From Halorubrum kocurii JCM 14978 (GTDB lineage Archaea; Halobacteriota; Halobacteria; Halobacteriales; Haloferacaceae): a stretch of 64,000 nt of DNA. Position 1 is the first letter of the stretch; every line of letters starts with the position of its first letter. The stretch covers positions 1 through 64,000 of the forward strand of contig NZ_AOJH01000062.1 of assembly GCF_000337355.1 (NCBI RefSeq), read 5' to 3'. A model generated the notes under the pieces. It did not search any database. It was not told where the DNA came from and worked only from the letters and a program-made list of their open reading frames with translations. Positions 1 to 10,122 of the stretch are shown here, piece after piece. The position numbers were made by a program, and so were the translations under genes.

Positions 1-18
1 GTATTTGCCGTTCGCCAT
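1..18 (-). CDS. rps12: 30S ribosomal protein S12, first six codons only (partial)
   Basis: The first 18 bases, read on the minus strand, are ATG plus five codons giving MANGKY, which is how haloarchaeal ribosomal protein S12 begins. In archaea rps12 normally follows nusA in the RNA polymerase/str operon, and the gene lies downstream of nusA in the same direction here. The rest is outside the window, so the call rests on six residues plus gene order. Confidence 0.8.
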
Positions 19-42
19 CGTACATCCACTTCCGAACGGAGC

Positions 43-53
43 TACTTAAGCGT
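43..53 (-). promoter_or_regulatory. TATA box of rps12
   Basis: On the minus strand CGCTTAAGTAG is centred about 29 bp before the rps12 ATG, the spacing expected for a leaderless haloarchaeal transcript. The same 11-mer occurs before the ribbon-helix-helix gene at 46740. It suggests rps12 has its own promoter and does not rely only on the rpo transcript. Confidence 0.55.
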
Positions 54-75
54 CGTCTTTCGACACGGAGAAACG

Positions 76-200
76 CCCTCAGATCGCTCGAACGGTACCT
101 CTCGTCCGTTCTGAGGGTGTTTTGCGGACCGAGTACGGACTGGAAACGACGGGCGCTGGCTTCCGTTGAACCGGTAAGCCGGCGAGAGCGCCCGTCGTTT
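76..200. repeat. Two strong hairpins between the lipoprotein gene and rps12
   Basis: AAACGACGGGCGCT at 144-157 pairs perfectly with 187-200, and the loop holds a second pairing (GGCTT at 158-162 with AAGCC at 176-180). A second hairpin pairs CCCTCAG (76-82) with CTGAGGG (111-117). They sit between two codirectional genes and could end transcription of the upstream operon or stabilise RNA ends; that is inference. Confidence 0.6.
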
Positions 201-306
201 CGTCTGGAACCACACCGAGAACGCCTTCGCAAACGCGTCCGCAAGTCCGGTGTTCGCGGCGGCGGACCTACCCCGCGCTCCGGTCAACGGATCGGGCGTT
301 CGCGGA

Positions 307-1119
307 TCAGGCGCTCGTGTCCGCTCGAGCCTCCTCGACCCAGTCCGGCTCCGGCACCGTCGCGCCGAGGTCGCGGTAGTCGATGCCGACATCGACGGCC
401 GCCTCCTGACTGCCGTGCGGGCCCGCCCACGACTGTTCGAGTCGGGGGACGACGCCGGACTCGTACACCTGGACCGTCGCCGACGCGGTCTCGACCGTCT
501 CGGGGATGTTCCGCTCCCCCTCGAAGGAGTCGGCGGTGAACCGCGCGGCCGGCTCGTCGCGCACCTCGCTCTCCCCGTCGCTCGTCGGATTCCACAGGTC
601 CAGTCCCTCGTACTCCGCCTCTCCGCCCGCGGTCTCCCCTTCGACGCGAATCCCCGTCACGACCTCCGCGGCCATCGCGTCTTCGAGGTCCCCGTCGGAC
701 CGGTCGGTCGACTGACGGGCGTACTGCGTCTCGTCGCCGACTCGCCGGCGGACCAACGCCTCGCCGTCGGTGACGTACAGTTCCGCCACGTCGGTCGCTT
801 CGGTCTCGGTCAGCTCCTGTCGCACGTACTGGCGCCCGTTCTCGACGTCGTACGCGGACTCGTACTCCTGAGAGGGGAGCCACGCCTCCGGCTCCGCGTC
901 GCCGTCGTGGGTCGTCTCCGCCGTCGAGAACAGCGTGGCGCCCTCCGCGTCGACGATCGCCTCGACGTGGGTCTCCGCGAGGGTCGCCACGTCGAGGCCG
1001 TCCTCGTCGCGCCAGTCCGCGTCGGGGAACGGGCGGTCCGCTCCGCCGCCGCCGAGACAGCCCGCGATTCCGACGGCGACTCCGGTCCCGGCTCCGAGGA
1101 GAAAGCGTCTACGGTCCAT
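307..1119 (-). CDS. Tat-type lipoprotein of unknown function
   Basis: This 270-residue protein begins MDRRRFLLGAGTG and reaches a lipobox (IAGC) near residue 20, so it is probably exported by the Tat pathway and lipid-anchored outside the membrane. The mature part is acidic, as expected for a halophile, and I recognise no domain. It starts 46 bp after the nusA stop and is codirectional, so it may be cotranscribed with the RNA polymerase operon. That position is odd because nusA is normally followed directly by rps12. Strong hairpins separate it from rps12. Confidence 0.8.
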   Translation of the reverse strand: MDRRRFLLGAGTGVAVGIAGCLGGGGADRPFPDADWRDEDGLDVATLAETHVEAIVDAEGATLFSTAETTHDGDAEPEAWLPSQEYESAYDVENGRQYVRQELTETEATDVAELYVTDGEALVRRRVGDETQYARQSTDRSDGDLEDAMAAEVVTGIRVEGETAGGEAEYEGLDLWNPTSDGESEVRDEPAARFTADSFEGERNIPETVETASATVQVYESGVVPRLEQSWAGPHGSQEAAVDVGIDYRDLGATVPEPDWVEEARADTSA

Positions 1120-1165
1120 ACTGCGACCAACGGGCGCGCCGGCAAAAGAGCGCGGGGTTCCGCCC

Positions 1166-1585
1166 TTAGGTCAGTTGGATGTCGTCGATGTCGTAGTGCC
1201 GCTCCGCCAGCGTCCGCGCCGTCTCGATGTTGACGCCGTCCGCGCCGATGGCGACGCCGCGGTCCGGCTCCGGGACCTCGACGTACGCGACCCGGTCGTT
1301 CTGTTCGGAGATCGTCACGGCGTTGACCGCCGCGGGCGCGAGCGCGCTTGCGACGAACGCCTCCGGCGTGTCCGCGTCCTCGACGAGGTCGACGGACTTG
1401 CCGAGCCGCCGCTCCGCCTCCTCGACGGTCTCGCCGGCCTGTCCGATCGCGGCGGCCATCTCGCCGGCCGGCACGAGGAACACGAGCCGGTCGCCCTCCA
1501 CGAGGCAGTCCTTCGGCGCGACCCCGGTCAGCTCGTCGAAGCGACCGATGTAGCGCCGCGCCTCGTCGGAGAGCTCGACGCGCAT
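1166..1585 (-). CDS. nusA: NusA-like KH-domain transcription factor
   Basis: The 139-residue product has the length of archaeal NusA, which consists of two KH RNA-binding domains without the bacterial S1 and N-terminal parts. Both KH signatures are visible: one around AIGQAGETVEEAERRLG (residues 47-63) and one around GVAIGADGVNIETARTL near the C-terminus. It probably binds nascent RNA with the polymerase. Its start codon overlaps the rpoA2 stop by one base, so the two are translationally coupled. Confidence 0.93.
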   Translation of the reverse strand: MRVELSDEARRYIGRFDELTGVAPKDCLVEGDRLVFLVPAGEMAAAIGQAGETVEEAERRLGKSVDLVEDADTPEAFVASALAPAAVNAVTISEQNDRVAYVEVPEPDRGVAIGADGVNIETARTLAERHYDIDDIQLT

Positions 1586-2799
1586 CAGTCGTCGCCCACG
1601 ACGCGCGACCCCATCCGGAGGTCGACGTCGCCGGTACCGAGCGAGATCGGTTTGCCGGCGATGACGTTCTCGATGACGCCGTCGAGCTCGTCGTACTCGC
1701 CGTGGACCGCGGCGTCGAGGAGGTGGTTGACCGTCACCTCGAACGCGGCGCGTGCGAGCACCGAGTCCTTCGAGCCCGAGATGCCGTGGCGACCGATCGA
1801 TTCGATCTCGCCGTTGTTCGTCATGATGTCGGCGACGAGCATCAGGTGACGGACGTTCACGTCGTCGAGCCCCTGCTCTTCGAGGGTGTTCTTCGTCTCG
1901 TCGATGATCGTCTCGCGGGCCGCCTCGACCCCGAGGTTGCGGTAGATCTCGTGGATGTTGTTACACGTGGTGCGAGAGGCGTCGACGCCCTCGATGTCGA
2001 GGGTGTCGCCGAACGCGGACCCCTCGGTGTAGAGGACGAACTCCTCCTCGCCGTCGATCTCTTCTTTCCGGATGACGACGCGTTCGATCTCCTCGATCCC
2101 CTTGAACACGATCTCCCGGAGCCGCTCGACGAGCTGGAGCAGCTCGCGGTAGCTCGGCTCGTTCGGCCCGAACTCCACGACGGTCCCCGACTGCCGAGTG
2201 TTGACGCCGAGCGAGTCCTCGATCGTCTCGGAGATGATGGCCGCGACCTCGGACGGGTCCGAGTGGGTCGGCCACCGTTCGAGGAGGGTGTCGTCGTTCA
2301 GGTCGATCCGAACCAGCATGTCCGCGACGTTCGTCGACACGTCGCCGAGCGCGAGGATGCGCGTCGCTTCGATGGACCAGACGACCTCGTGGGCTTTCTG
2401 GCGGTCCGTGGCGTACTCGCCTTCGAGGTGGACCGTCATCATCGGCGTGTCCGGCGTCTTCCGGGCGTCCACCAGCTCGATGAGCCGGGGGAGGCCCTGC
2501 GTGACGTCGATCTCCGCGACGCCGGCGTAGTGGAACGTGTTCATCGTCATCTGCGTCCCGGGCTCGCCGATCGACTGCGCGGAGACGGTGCCGACGGGGT
2601 CGAGCGGGTCGACCCGCGTCTCGATGTACCGATTCTCGACGCCGGTGGCGATGTCGGTCGCCTGCTCGATGGTGACTTCACCGGTCTCCTCGGCCTTCCG
2701 GTCGATCGCCTCGTACACTTCGTTTTTGAGACGGCTGGGAAGCTCGGTGGCCTCCACGACCGCCTCGATGTCGTCGGTGACGTGGTCGTACTCAGTCAT
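1585..2799 (-). CDS. rpoA2: DNA-directed RNA polymerase subunit A''
   Basis: This 404-residue protein is the C-terminal part of the largest subunit, split from A' as in all archaea. The trigger-loop and bridge-helix region is recognisable from [20 protein letters not shown] near residues 75-95, followed by the jaw and C-terminal clamp segments. It assembles with A' to complete the active centre. It overlaps rpoA1 by eight bases and nusA by one, so the genes are one transcription unit. Confidence 0.98.
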   Translation of the reverse strand: MTEYDHVTDDIEAVVEATELPSRLKNEVYEAIDRKAEETGEVTIEQATDIATGVENRYIETRVDPLDPVGTVSAQSIGEPGTQMTMNTFHYAGVAEIDVTQGLPRLIELVDARKTPDTPMMTVHLEGEYATDRQKAHEVVWSIEATRILALGDVSTNVADMLVRIDLNDDTLLERWPTHSDPSEVAAIISETIEDSLGVNTRQSGTVVEFGPNEPSYRELLQLVERLREIVFKGIEEIERVVIRKEEIDGEEEFVLYTEGSAFGDTLDIEGVDASRTTCNNIHEIYRNLGVEAARETIIDETKNTLEEQGLDDVNVRHLMLVADIMTNNGEIESIGRHGISGSKDSVLARAAFEVTVNHLLDAAVHGEYDELDGVIENVIAGKPISLGTGDVDLRMGSRVVGDD

Positions 2800-5719
2800 C
2801 CGACTCCACCCCCGAGGCCTTGTTCAGGCCCGGTCCGGAATGCTCCGAGAGGTTCGTCGGCGGCGCGCGCTCGCCGAGGAACCGGTCTTTCTCGTCGTCG
2901 GACTCGAACTCGGAGTCGACGACCCGGTCGACGATGTCGTCGACGTCGATGCCGTCGCCCTCGCCGGAGGAGACCTTCACCGGCGAGGTGCCGTCCTCGC
3001 CGAACTCGAACTGGACGATCCGGCCCGAGGTGTCCCGGACCGTGCCGTCGTACTGCGCCTCCAGCTCGGAGAGCGCGTTGATGAGCCGACGCTGGAGGTA
3101 GCCGGACTTGGAGGTCCGGACCGCCGTGTCGACCAGCCCCTCGCGGCCGCCCATCGCGTGGAAGAAGAACTCCTCGGGCGTGAGCCCGCCGCGGTAGGAG
3201 TTCTCCACGAAGCCGTGCGCCTCCGCGGACAGGTCGTTCTCCTTGTAGTGGGAGAGCGTCCGGTCCTCGTAACCGCGGTTGATCCGCTCGCCGCGGACCG
3301 CCTGCTGGCCGACGGAGCCGGCCATCTGCGTGAGGTTCAGCATCGACCCACGGGCGCCCGAGCGGGCCATCACGACCGCCGGGTTGTCGTCGCCGAAGTG
3401 CTGATCGGCGATCTCACCGGCCGAGTCGCGCGCCTTCCCGAGCGTCTGCATGATCTTCATCTCCAGCGTCTCGTCGACGCCGCGGCCCGGCAGCGACTCC
3501 AGCTCGCCGGCCTCGTACGTCGCGATCAGCTCCTGGACGCGGTCGTAGGCGCTCTCGATGGCGTCGTCGACCTGCTCTTCGGCCTCCGGCGGAATCGACT
3601 CGTCGTCGATCCCGATCGAGAAGCCGAAGTGCATGATCGCGCGCATCGCCAGCGACGCGATCTCGTTGATAAACACGCGCGAGCGCGTCTCGCCGTACTC
3701 CTTGGTGAGGGTGTCGACGACCTCGCCGCCGAACGCCCCGACGGCGTCCTCGTCGATCGTCCCCTCGACCAGCTGGCCGTTCTCGATGAGCACGCTGTCG
3801 CCCGTCGAGGAGGTGAAGTCCAGCGAGAGGTCGTCGGGGAGCAGCTCCGAGAACAGCGTCCGGCCGGTCCAGAACTCGCGCCCCTCGTCGTCGACGCCGT
3901 CCGCCTCGGGCAGCTCGTCGACGCGAGTCGCGCGCAGCAGGTCCAGCGCCTGCGTCTCGGTGAATTCGGGGTTCGAGTGCGTGAGCAGGTACGTCCCGGA
4001 GATGTGGTCCTGAATGGCGCCGATGATGTTCCCGCCGAACCGCGGCGAGAGGATCTGCTCTTGGACACGCATGAGGACGCGCGCCTCGGCGCGGGCCTCC
4101 TCGTTCTGCAGCGCGTGCATGTTCATCTCGTCGCCGTCGAAGTCGGCGTTGTACGGGGGACAGACGACGGTGTTGAGCCGGAACGTCTTGTACGGCATCA
4201 CCACGACCTCGTGGGCCATGATGGACATCCGGTGCAGCGAGGGCTGCCGGTTGAAGATCACGATGTCGCCGTCGACGAGGTGGCGGTTGACCTCCCAGTC
4301 GGCCTCGACTTTCTCGGCGAGCTCCTCGCAGTTCTTCTCGGTCACCTTCAGCCGGCGGCCGTCGGGGCGTCGGACGTAGTTCGCACCGGGATGAGCCTCG
4401 GGCCCGTTCCGGACGTACTGACGCGCCTCCTCGACGTTGCGCTCGGTGACGTTGAGTGTCTGGGTCATCTCCTTGGCGACCCGGTCCGGGACGCCGACCT
4501 CGTTCAGCGAGAGGGTCGGGTCGGGCGAGATGACGGTCCGGGCGGAGAAGTTGACGCGCTTCCCCGACAGCGAGCCGCGGAAGCGGCCCTCCTTCCCCTT
4601 CAGCCGCTGGCTGAGGGTCTTGAGGGGGCGGCCGGAGCGGTGCCGCGCCGGCGGTGTCCCGCTGATCTCGTTGTCGACGAACGTGGTGACGTGGTACTGG
4701 AGGAGCTCCCAGAGGTCCTCGATGATCAGCTGCGGGGCGCCCGCCTCGCGGTTCTCCATGAACCGCTGGTTGATCCGGATGATGTCGACCAGCTTGTGCG
4801 TGAGGTCGTCCTCGGAGCGCTGGCCGTTGTCGAGCGTGATGGAGGGTCGGGTGGTGACCGGCGGGACCGGCAGCACCGTCAGGATCATCCACTCCGGGCG
4901 GGAGTGCTCGGAGTCGATGCCGAGGACCTCAAGATCCTCGTCCGGGATGTCCTCGAACCAGTCGCGGATGTCCGAGGGCATCAGCTTGTTCATGTCCTCT
5001 TCGGTGAGGTCGACGTCGAGCGCCTTCTCGATGGCGCGGCGGTCCTCCTTGCGCGGGCGGAACTCGCCGGCCATGATCTCGTTGATCCGGTCTAAGGCGA
5101 TGTCCGTCTTTTCGGCGAGTTCCTGCGGCGAGGTGCCGGGGTCGTCCTCCTCCTCGTCGGGCTGCATCGCGGCCGCGATGCGCTCGGAGTAGTCGCCCGA
5201 GAGCACGTCCTGAACCTCGTAGTACGTGGTCGGCTTCTCGTGTTTGATGTCCGCCTGCGGCTCGCCGCAGAACGGGCAGGTCGACGCCTTCCGGGCCTGC
5301 CGGACGGCGGCCTTCAACACGTCGTGCTCGTCGTCGCCGAGCTCCTTCGCTCGCTCGTAGCGGTCGCGGAACTCGTCGCGCTGGGCCTCGTCCAAGGCGA
5401 GCTTGCCGCACTCGCGGCACGTCGAGCGGAGCAGCCGCCGGATGAGCTTCGTGAAGCCCACGTGGATGACGGGGGCCGCGAGTTCGATGTGGCCGAAGTG
5501 GCCGTTACAGGAGCCGGAGTGAGAGCCGCAGGTCCGACACTCCAGGCCGGGGTCGATGACGCCGAGCCGCGGGTCCATCAGCCCCATGTCGATCGGGTAG
5601 CCGTCGTCGTCGTACGTGTCGGCCGTGATCACCTTCGTCGCCGACATGTCCCGGTACGTCTCCGGGTCCATGAGGCCGAAGTCGATGCCGCCGAGCACTT
5701 TCGGTGTTTGCATTGACAT
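2792..5719 (-). CDS. rpoA1: DNA-directed RNA polymerase subunit A'
   Basis: The 975-residue A' subunit contains the catalytic NADFDGD motif at residues 524-530, whose aspartates hold the active-site magnesium. The N-terminal zinc-binding clamp cysteines ([17 protein letters not shown], about 61-77) and a second pair of CxxC motifs (CRECG, CPFCG) are present. A highly acidic stretch around residues 190-250 is typical of halophile insertions. Only the stop of rpoB1 separates it from the previous gene. Confidence 0.98.
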   Translation of the reverse strand: MSMQTPKVLGGIDFGLMDPETYRDMSATKVITADTYDDDGYPIDMGLMDPRLGVIDPGLECRTCGSHSGSCNGHFGHIELAAPVIHVGFTKLIRRLLRSTCRECGKLALDEAQRDEFRDRYERAKELGDDEHDVLKAAVRQARKASTCPFCGEPQADIKHEKPTTYYEVQDVLSGDYSERIAAAMQPDEEEDDPGTSPQELAEKTDIALDRINEIMAGEFRPRKEDRRAIEKALDVDLTEEDMNKLMPSDIRDWFEDIPDEDLEVLGIDSEHSRPEWMILTVLPVPPVTTRPSITLDNGQRSEDDLTHKLVDIIRINQRFMENREAGAPQLIIEDLWELLQYHVTTFVDNEISGTPPARHRSGRPLKTLSQRLKGKEGRFRGSLSGKRVNFSARTVISPDPTLSLNEVGVPDRVAKEMTQTLNVTERNVEEARQYVRNGPEAHPGANYVRRPDGRRLKVTEKNCEELAEKVEADWEVNRHLVDGDIVIFNRQPSLHRMSIMAHEVVVMPYKTFRLNTVVCPPYNADFDGDEMNMHALQNEEARAEARVLMRVQEQILSPRFGGNIIGAIQDHISGTYLLTHSNPEFTETQALDLLRATRVDELPEADGVDDEGREFWTGRTLFSELLPDDLSLDFTSSTGDSVLIENGQLVEGTIDEDAVGAFGGEVVDTLTKEYGETRSRVFINEIASLAMRAIMHFGFSIGIDDESIPPEAEEQVDDAIESAYDRVQELIATYEAGELESLPGRGVDETLEMKIMQTLGKARDSAGEIADQHFGDDNPAVVMARSGARGSMLNLTQMAGSVGQQAVRGERINRGYEDRTLSHYKENDLSAEAHGFVENSYRGGLTPEEFFFHAMGGREGLVDTAVRTSKSGYLQRRLINALSELEAQYDGTVRDTSGRIVQFEFGEDGTSPVKVSSGEGDGIDVDDIVDRVVDSEFESDDEKDRFLGERAPPTNLSEHSGPGLNKASGVESDD

Positions 5720-7549
5720 TTAAATTGCGTCCTCCAGTTCGAGTTTCGGTCGGATGCCGAGGGCGATCATCTCGTCGAGGAGGAGCTTGAACGCGTAGCT
5801 CACCTCGAGCTCGTGGATGTCGTCCTCGTCGCCCGTGACCGGGTCGTACACTCGGCGCTGCTCGCGGTCCTCGACGGCGACGAGCCCCGTTTCCGCGGAG
5901 ACGTGCACCGTCTCGGCGTCCGAGGACTCCAAGAGCCGTTCGTTGAGCACCATCGACGCGCCGTGGCCGATGATCGTGTCGCGCTCCATCTCCCCGACGC
6001 GCAGGCCGCCCTCGCGGGCGCGGCCCTCGGTCGGCTGGCGCGTGAGCACCTGCACCGGCCCGCGCGAGCGGGCGTGGAGCTTGTTCGACACCATGTGGTA
6101 CAGCTTGTGGTAGAAGATCGTCCCGACGAAGATCTCCGCCTCGATCTTCTCGCCGGTGACGCCGGAGTACATGACCTCCTTGCCGGAGGATTTGAACCCG
6201 TGCTCTTCCAGCCCGCCGCGGAGCTCCTCCTCGTCTTCGCCCTGGAACGGCGTGCCGTCGACCCGCGAGCCGCGCAGCGAGCCGACCTTCCCGCCGAGCA
6301 TCTCCAGCACGTGGCCGACCGTCATCCGGGACGGCAGCGCGTGCGGGTTCATCACGAGGTCGGGGACGACCCCCTCCTCGGTGAAGGGCATGTCCTCCTG
6401 GGGCGCGAGGTGGCCCACGACGCCCTTCTGGCCGTGTCGGGACGCGAACTTGTCGCCCAGCTCGGGGACGCGCTGGTCGCGCACCTTCACCTTCGAGAGC
6501 TTGGAGCCGTCCTCGCCCTCCATCAGCGTCACCGTGTCGACGACGCCGGACTCGCCCGAGCGCATCGTCACGCTCGTCTCGCGGCGCTTCTGCGGGGAGA
6601 GCCCGCCCATGTCGTCGGGCTCCTCCAAGAAGCGCGGCGGGCTGGTCTTGCCGAGCAGGACCGAGGACTCGTCCACCTTCGTCTCGGGGTTGACGAGGCC
6701 GTCCTCGTCGAGGTGGGTGTACGCGTCCTCGCCGCGGGCGCCGCGCACGTCCTGGTCGGGGATCTCGAAGCGGTCCTCCTGTCCGCCGGGGTAGCGCCGC
6801 TCCTCGCCCTCGTAGGTCCGGAAGAAGTGCGAGCGGGTGAGCGCGCGGTCGACGGAGCCCTGGTTCATCACCAGCGCGTCCTCGATGTTGAAGCCCTCGT
6901 AGGACATCACGGCGACGACGAAGTTCTGCGCCGCCGGCCGCTTGTCGAAGCTGATCTGGTCGGACGTCTGCGTCTTCACCATCGCCAGCTGCGGGTAGTG
7001 CAGCAGGTGCTGCCGCGTGTCCGGTCGGATGCGGTAGTTGGCGGAGGGGAGCCCGAGCGACTGCTTCATCATCCCCGCGCCCATCGTGATCCGGGGGCTC
7101 GCGTTGTGCTCGGGGTACGGGATCATCCCCGCGCCGATACCGAACACGAGCTGCGGGTCGATCTCGAGGTGCGTGTGGTCCTCGGTCACGTCCTCCTCGT
7201 CGACGGCGACGAGGATGTCCTCCTCCTCCTCGGCGTCGATGAACTCGACGTAGCCGCGCTCGACCAGGTCCTCGAACTCGACCTCGCCGCGTTCGACGGC
7301 CTCGACCTCCTCGTCGCCCAGCAGGGGCTCGCCGTTCTCGACGACGATCAGCGGGCGGCGGGCGCGTCCCGCGTCCGCGTTGACGATCACTTCCTGGGTC
7401 CGGTCTTTGACCGAGACGTTCACCATCTCCGAGACGTCGCCGCGTCGGCGGGCCTCGCGGATCTGTTCGGCGAGGGCCTCGGGGTCCGGATGGGTCCCGA
7501 CGAGGCTCCCGTTGACGTACACCTTCGCTTCGCGTTCTGCCTGAGCCAT
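5720..7549 (-). CDS. rpoB1: DNA-directed RNA polymerase subunit B' (C-terminal half of B)
   Basis: I place the start at the ATG at 7549, giving 609 residues beginning [14 protein letters not shown]; the open frame extends upstream into rpoB2 but that part looks untranslated. The catalytic and hybrid-binding core is clear from [20 protein letters not shown] and [16 protein letters not shown]. The C-terminal clamp, where most archaeal B subunits carry a four-cysteine zinc ribbon, has no cysteine at all. One base separates it from the rpoB2 stop. Confidence 0.97.
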   Translation of the reverse strand: MAQAEREAKVYVNGSLVGTHPDPEALAEQIREARRRGDVSEMVNVSVKDRTQEVIVNADAGRARRPLIVVENGEPLLGDEEVEAVERGEVEFEDLVERGYVEFIDAEEEEDILVAVDEEDVTEDHTHLEIDPQLVFGIGAGMIPYPEHNASPRITMGAGMMKQSLGLPSANYRIRPDTRQHLLHYPQLAMVKTQTSDQISFDKRPAAQNFVVAVMSYEGFNIEDALVMNQGSVDRALTRSHFFRTYEGEERRYPGGQEDRFEIPDQDVRGARGEDAYTHLDEDGLVNPETKVDESSVLLGKTSPPRFLEEPDDMGGLSPQKRRETSVTMRSGESGVVDTVTLMEGEDGSKLSKVKVRDQRVPELGDKFASRHGQKGVVGHLAPQEDMPFTEEGVVPDLVMNPHALPSRMTVGHVLEMLGGKVGSLRGSRVDGTPFQGEDEEELRGGLEEHGFKSSGKEVMYSGVTGEKIEAEIFVGTIFYHKLYHMVSNKLHARSRGPVQVLTRQPTEGRAREGGLRVGEMERDTIIGHGASMVLNERLLESSDAETVHVSAETGLVAVEDREQRRVYDPVTGDEDDIHELEVSYAFKLLLDEMIALGIRPKLELEDAI

Positions 7550-7550
7550 A

Positions 7551-9116
7551 TTAGTCGTCCGCCGTCTGTCGTTCGACGCCCTCGATGCCGGGAATCCCCT
7601 CGACACCCATCGACGCCAGTTCTCGTTTCAGCCCCTGTTCGTCGTCTACGGTCTGTGAGAGCTCCATCGCCTGCGCGAAGTTCTTCACGAGCCCGCAGTT
7701 CGGCCCCTCCGGCGTCTCGGAGGGACAGATGCGACCCCACTGGGTCGCGTGAAGGTCTCGCGCCTTGAAGTGCGGCTGCGAGCGCGACAGCGGCGAGCGC
7801 AGGCGTCGCAGGTGCGAGAGCACGCCCATGTAGTCCGTCCGGTCGACGAGCTGGGAGACGCCGGAGCGGCCGCCCACCCAGTTCCCCGTTGCGATCGGGT
7901 GTTCGAGCCGCTCGGTCAGCACGTCGGAGCGAACCACCGTGTTGACAGTGAGTTCGCGGTTCCGCATGTTCGCGCGTTCGAGCTGGTACTTCACGTCGCG
8001 TGCCAGCTTGTTCAGCGCGGTCCGGAACAGGTCGCGCATCAGGTCGCCGGAGACCTTCAGGCGCTTGTTCGCGTAGTGGTCCTTGTCGTCGGCCTCGCGG
8101 CGGTCCAGGGCGAGCTCGAAGCACGCCTCGGCCATCCGGCAGAGATAGTACGCCTTGTTGATCCGCACGTCCTCCTCTTCGACGCCCTCCTCGTGGAGGT
8201 GCGGGAGGAGGTAGCGGTCGATGACGTAGTTCGCCCGCTTGAGCTGGTAGTTCTTCCCCTGACCGGAGGCGACGCGCTCGCCGAGGGTCTCGATGGCCTC
8301 CTCGGTCGTCTGCACGTCGGCCTCCTCCAAGTTCTCCAGCATGAATTTCACGATCTCGGGATCGTCCGAGACGCGGTGGACGATCTCCTCGTCGGATTCG
8401 AGCCCGAGCGCGCGGACGAGGGTCACGAAGTCGATCGAGCCCGAGACGGACGGGAACGACACTTCGAGCAGCCCCTCGCGGTTGCGCTCGCACAGCACTA
8501 AGGCGCGGTAGCCGCGGCGCTGGGAGAACGTTTTCGCGACCTGGATCTCGTCGCCGTACTTCGAGTCGTACTCCGCGAGGATCTTGTTCGGTGCGAGGTC
8601 CTCCGAGGTCATCAGCACGCGCTCGGAGCCGTTGACGATGAAGTAGCCGCCGGGATCGACCGGGTCCTCGCCGATGTCGATGAGCTCCTCGTCGGAGAAG
8701 CCGGCCATGTTACACTTGTCCGAGCCGACCATGATCGGCATCCGGCCGACCTTGGTCTCGGTCGTGTCGACGACCTGTTCGGGCTCGTCCTCGCCGCCGC
8801 GCACGATGGACATCTCCATGAACACGGGCGCCGAGTAGGTGATGTTCCGAAGCCGGGCCTCTTGGGGGTACAGCAGCTCTTCGGAGCCGTCGGCCTCGCG
8901 AACGCGCGGAGTGACCATCCGCACGTCGCCGAGTTCGACGTAGACGGGCTCCTGGCCCTCCTTGTCGCCGATGTCGGTCTCGATCGTCTCCTTCTCGTCG
9001 ACGACTTCCTGCATGCCGCGGTCCAGGAAGTTGTTGAACGATCGGAAGTGGTGTTCGGCGAGCCGTTCGTCCGAGAAGTACTCGCGTGACACCACGCGTC
9101 GGTCTTGCCTGTTCAT
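7551..9116 (-). CDS. rpoB2: DNA-directed RNA polymerase subunit B'' (N-terminal half of B)
   Basis: This 521-residue protein is the N-terminal half of the second largest subunit, split from B' as in halophiles and methanogens. It contains the protrusion and lobe domains and the conserved rifampicin-region-like block ending in [20 protein letters not shown] near residues 470-490. Together with B' it forms one side of the active-centre cleft. It overlaps the rpoH stop by four bases. Confidence 0.98.
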   Translation of the reverse strand: MNRQDRRVVSREYFSDERLAEHHFRSFNNFLDRGMQEVVDEKETIETDIGDKEGQEPVYVELGDVRMVTPRVREADGSEELLYPQEARLRNITYSAPVFMEMSIVRGGEDEPEQVVDTTETKVGRMPIMVGSDKCNMAGFSDEELIDIGEDPVDPGGYFIVNGSERVLMTSEDLAPNKILAEYDSKYGDEIQVAKTFSQRRGYRALVLCERNREGLLEVSFPSVSGSIDFVTLVRALGLESDEEIVHRVSDDPEIVKFMLENLEEADVQTTEEAIETLGERVASGQGKNYQLKRANYVIDRYLLPHLHEEGVEEEDVRINKAYYLCRMAEACFELALDRREADDKDHYANKRLKVSGDLMRDLFRTALNKLARDVKYQLERANMRNRELTVNTVVRSDVLTERLEHPIATGNWVGGRSGVSQLVDRTDYMGVLSHLRRLRSPLSRSQPHFKARDLHATQWGRICPSETPEGPNCGLVKNFAQAMELSQTVDDEQGLKRELASMGVEGIPGIEGVERQTADD

Positions 9117-9340
9117 GAGACGACTAATCGGTACACGACCGCTTCCTCGGTCGTGCGGGAGTTTCGAACGATCTTCACCACGTCGCCGACCTCTGCCTCG
9201 TCGGGGAGCGCGGGATCAGTGCGTTTGATCTTCGGTAGGTTCGTCCGTTTCACGTCGTACTCCGCCAGAACCTCGTCGACCTCTTCGGGCTCGAGGAGAA
9301 CGTGGTCCGGGACGAGTTCGTGTTGGCTTACGTCTACCAT
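9113..9340 (-). CDS. rpoH: DNA-directed RNA polymerase subunit H (Rpb5 C-terminal-like)
   Basis: The 75-residue product matches archaeal subunit H in length and content: [19 protein letters not shown] near the N-terminus, then [12 protein letters not shown], and a C-terminal [16 protein letters not shown] strand. It is the first gene of the polymerase operon. Upstream on the minus strand are AT-rich segments (near 9388-9395 and 9405-9411) that could serve as the operon promoter. Confidence 0.96.
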   Translation of the reverse strand: MVDVSQHELVPDHVLLEPEEVDEVLAEYDVKRTNLPKIKRTDPALPDEAEVGDVVKIVRNSRTTEEAVVYRLVVS

Positions 9341-9696
9341 GGGTGGTGGTTATTGAAAGAAGCTATCACGAGATACTACAGATCGCTATATGCGCCAACG
9401 TCATAAGGCTTGCCAAGCGGCTCCGCCGCGCACGGCTCACGGCGACGGGGGCGTGCGATACTCTTACTCATGCGGGTATCACACAAAAGGGTACCGCCGC
9501 CCGTCGGATAGAGCGGTCCCGTGAGCAGAGACCGGCGCACTGCACCCAAGTCGTCGGGGGACGGCCGTCTCGCCCGCTCTCGCGGCTCCCCAAAAGTCGC
9601 GCGACGACGACGCCGTCTTTCCCTGTCACCTATCCCCACTGTCGCTGGGGATGACAAGCCTTATTTGCCAGACAGGGGTACGGATGATTGCGACAA
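9341..9696. other. Divergent promoter region between rpoH and tRNA-Asp
   Basis: No gene is convincing here. The left part (about 9350-9415) holds the minus-strand rpo operon promoter, with TATA-like CATATAGC and CTTATGACG. The right end carries AAGCCTTATTTGCC (9655-9668), a likely promoter about 30 bp before the first tRNA-Asp. Short open frames on both strands have no start signal and read like translated GC-rich spacer. Confidence 0.6.
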
Positions 9697-9769
9697 GCCC
9701 GGATGGTGTAGTGGCCCATCATACGACCCTGTCACGGTCGTGACGCGGGTTCAAATCCCGCTCCGGGCG
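9697..9769 (+). tRNA. tRNA-Asp (GTC), first copy
   Basis: A 73-nt cloverleaf: acceptor GCCCGGA pairs with TCCGGGC (9762-9768), the anticodon loop CTGTCAC gives anticodon GTC, and the T-arm reads CGGGTTCAAATCCCG. The discriminator base is G and CCA is not encoded. It is identical in sequence to the second copy 29 bp downstream. Confidence 0.97.
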
Positions 9770-9798
9770 TCCCCACGCTTCGGGGTCTGTCGCTGTTT

Positions 9799-9871
9799 GC
9801 CCGGATGGTGTAGTGGCCCATCATACGACCCTGTCACGGTCGTGACGCGGGTTCAAATCCCGCTCCGGGCG
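9799..9871 (+). tRNA. tRNA-Asp (GTC), second copy
   Basis: This is an exact 73-nt duplicate of the preceding tRNA-Asp, with the same acceptor stem, GTC anticodon and T-arm. The 29-bp spacer has no clear promoter, so the pair is probably cotranscribed. Two Asp tRNAs fit the aspartate-rich proteome, though that link is inference. Confidence 0.97.
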
Positions 9872-9877
9872 TTCTCT

Positions 9878-10014
9878 GTCGACTCCGACCGGCGAGCGTA
9901 GCGAGCCGTACCGGGGTCGACGAACTCTCGGTAAGGATGTGAACCCGATCAGTCGCGTGCAGCGACCGACGGGAGCGAGCACGTCTGATTCCGGTTCAAA
10001 TCCCGCTCCGAGCG
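9878..10014 (+). repeat. tRNA-Asp-linked hairpin and 3'-end relic
   Basis: Just after the second tRNA-Asp, GTCGACTCCG (9878-9887) can pair with CGGGGTCGAC (9912-9921; nine of ten), enclosing CGGC/GCCG around a GAGCGTAGCGA loop. Further on, 9993-10014 repeats the T-arm and acceptor 3' half of tRNA-Asp with one change (CCGAGCG for CCGGGCG). This is what a decayed attachment-site duplication or a truncated third tRNA copy would leave. Confidence 0.65.
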
Positions 10015-10122
10015 CTTTCGACGAACAATACGGCGAGCGAGGCGCGGAGCGCACTCCCTCACCTGGGACGAGCATCCCTCACACACTCGACGCCGTAAAT
10101 GCCTATCGTCGGCCTTTCGGAT

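Noticed and set aside
2537-5095. Open frame of 852 codons on the plus strand opposite rpoA1
   Set aside because: It is the complement of a highly conserved polymerase gene; high GC at third positions creates long antisense frames, and its composition (Val/Leu/Arg/Asp runs) has no domain.
9376-9657. 93-codon minus-strand frame between rpoH and tRNA-Asp
   Set aside because: Arg-rich composition, overlap with the rpo promoter and no family resemblance point to noncoding spacer.
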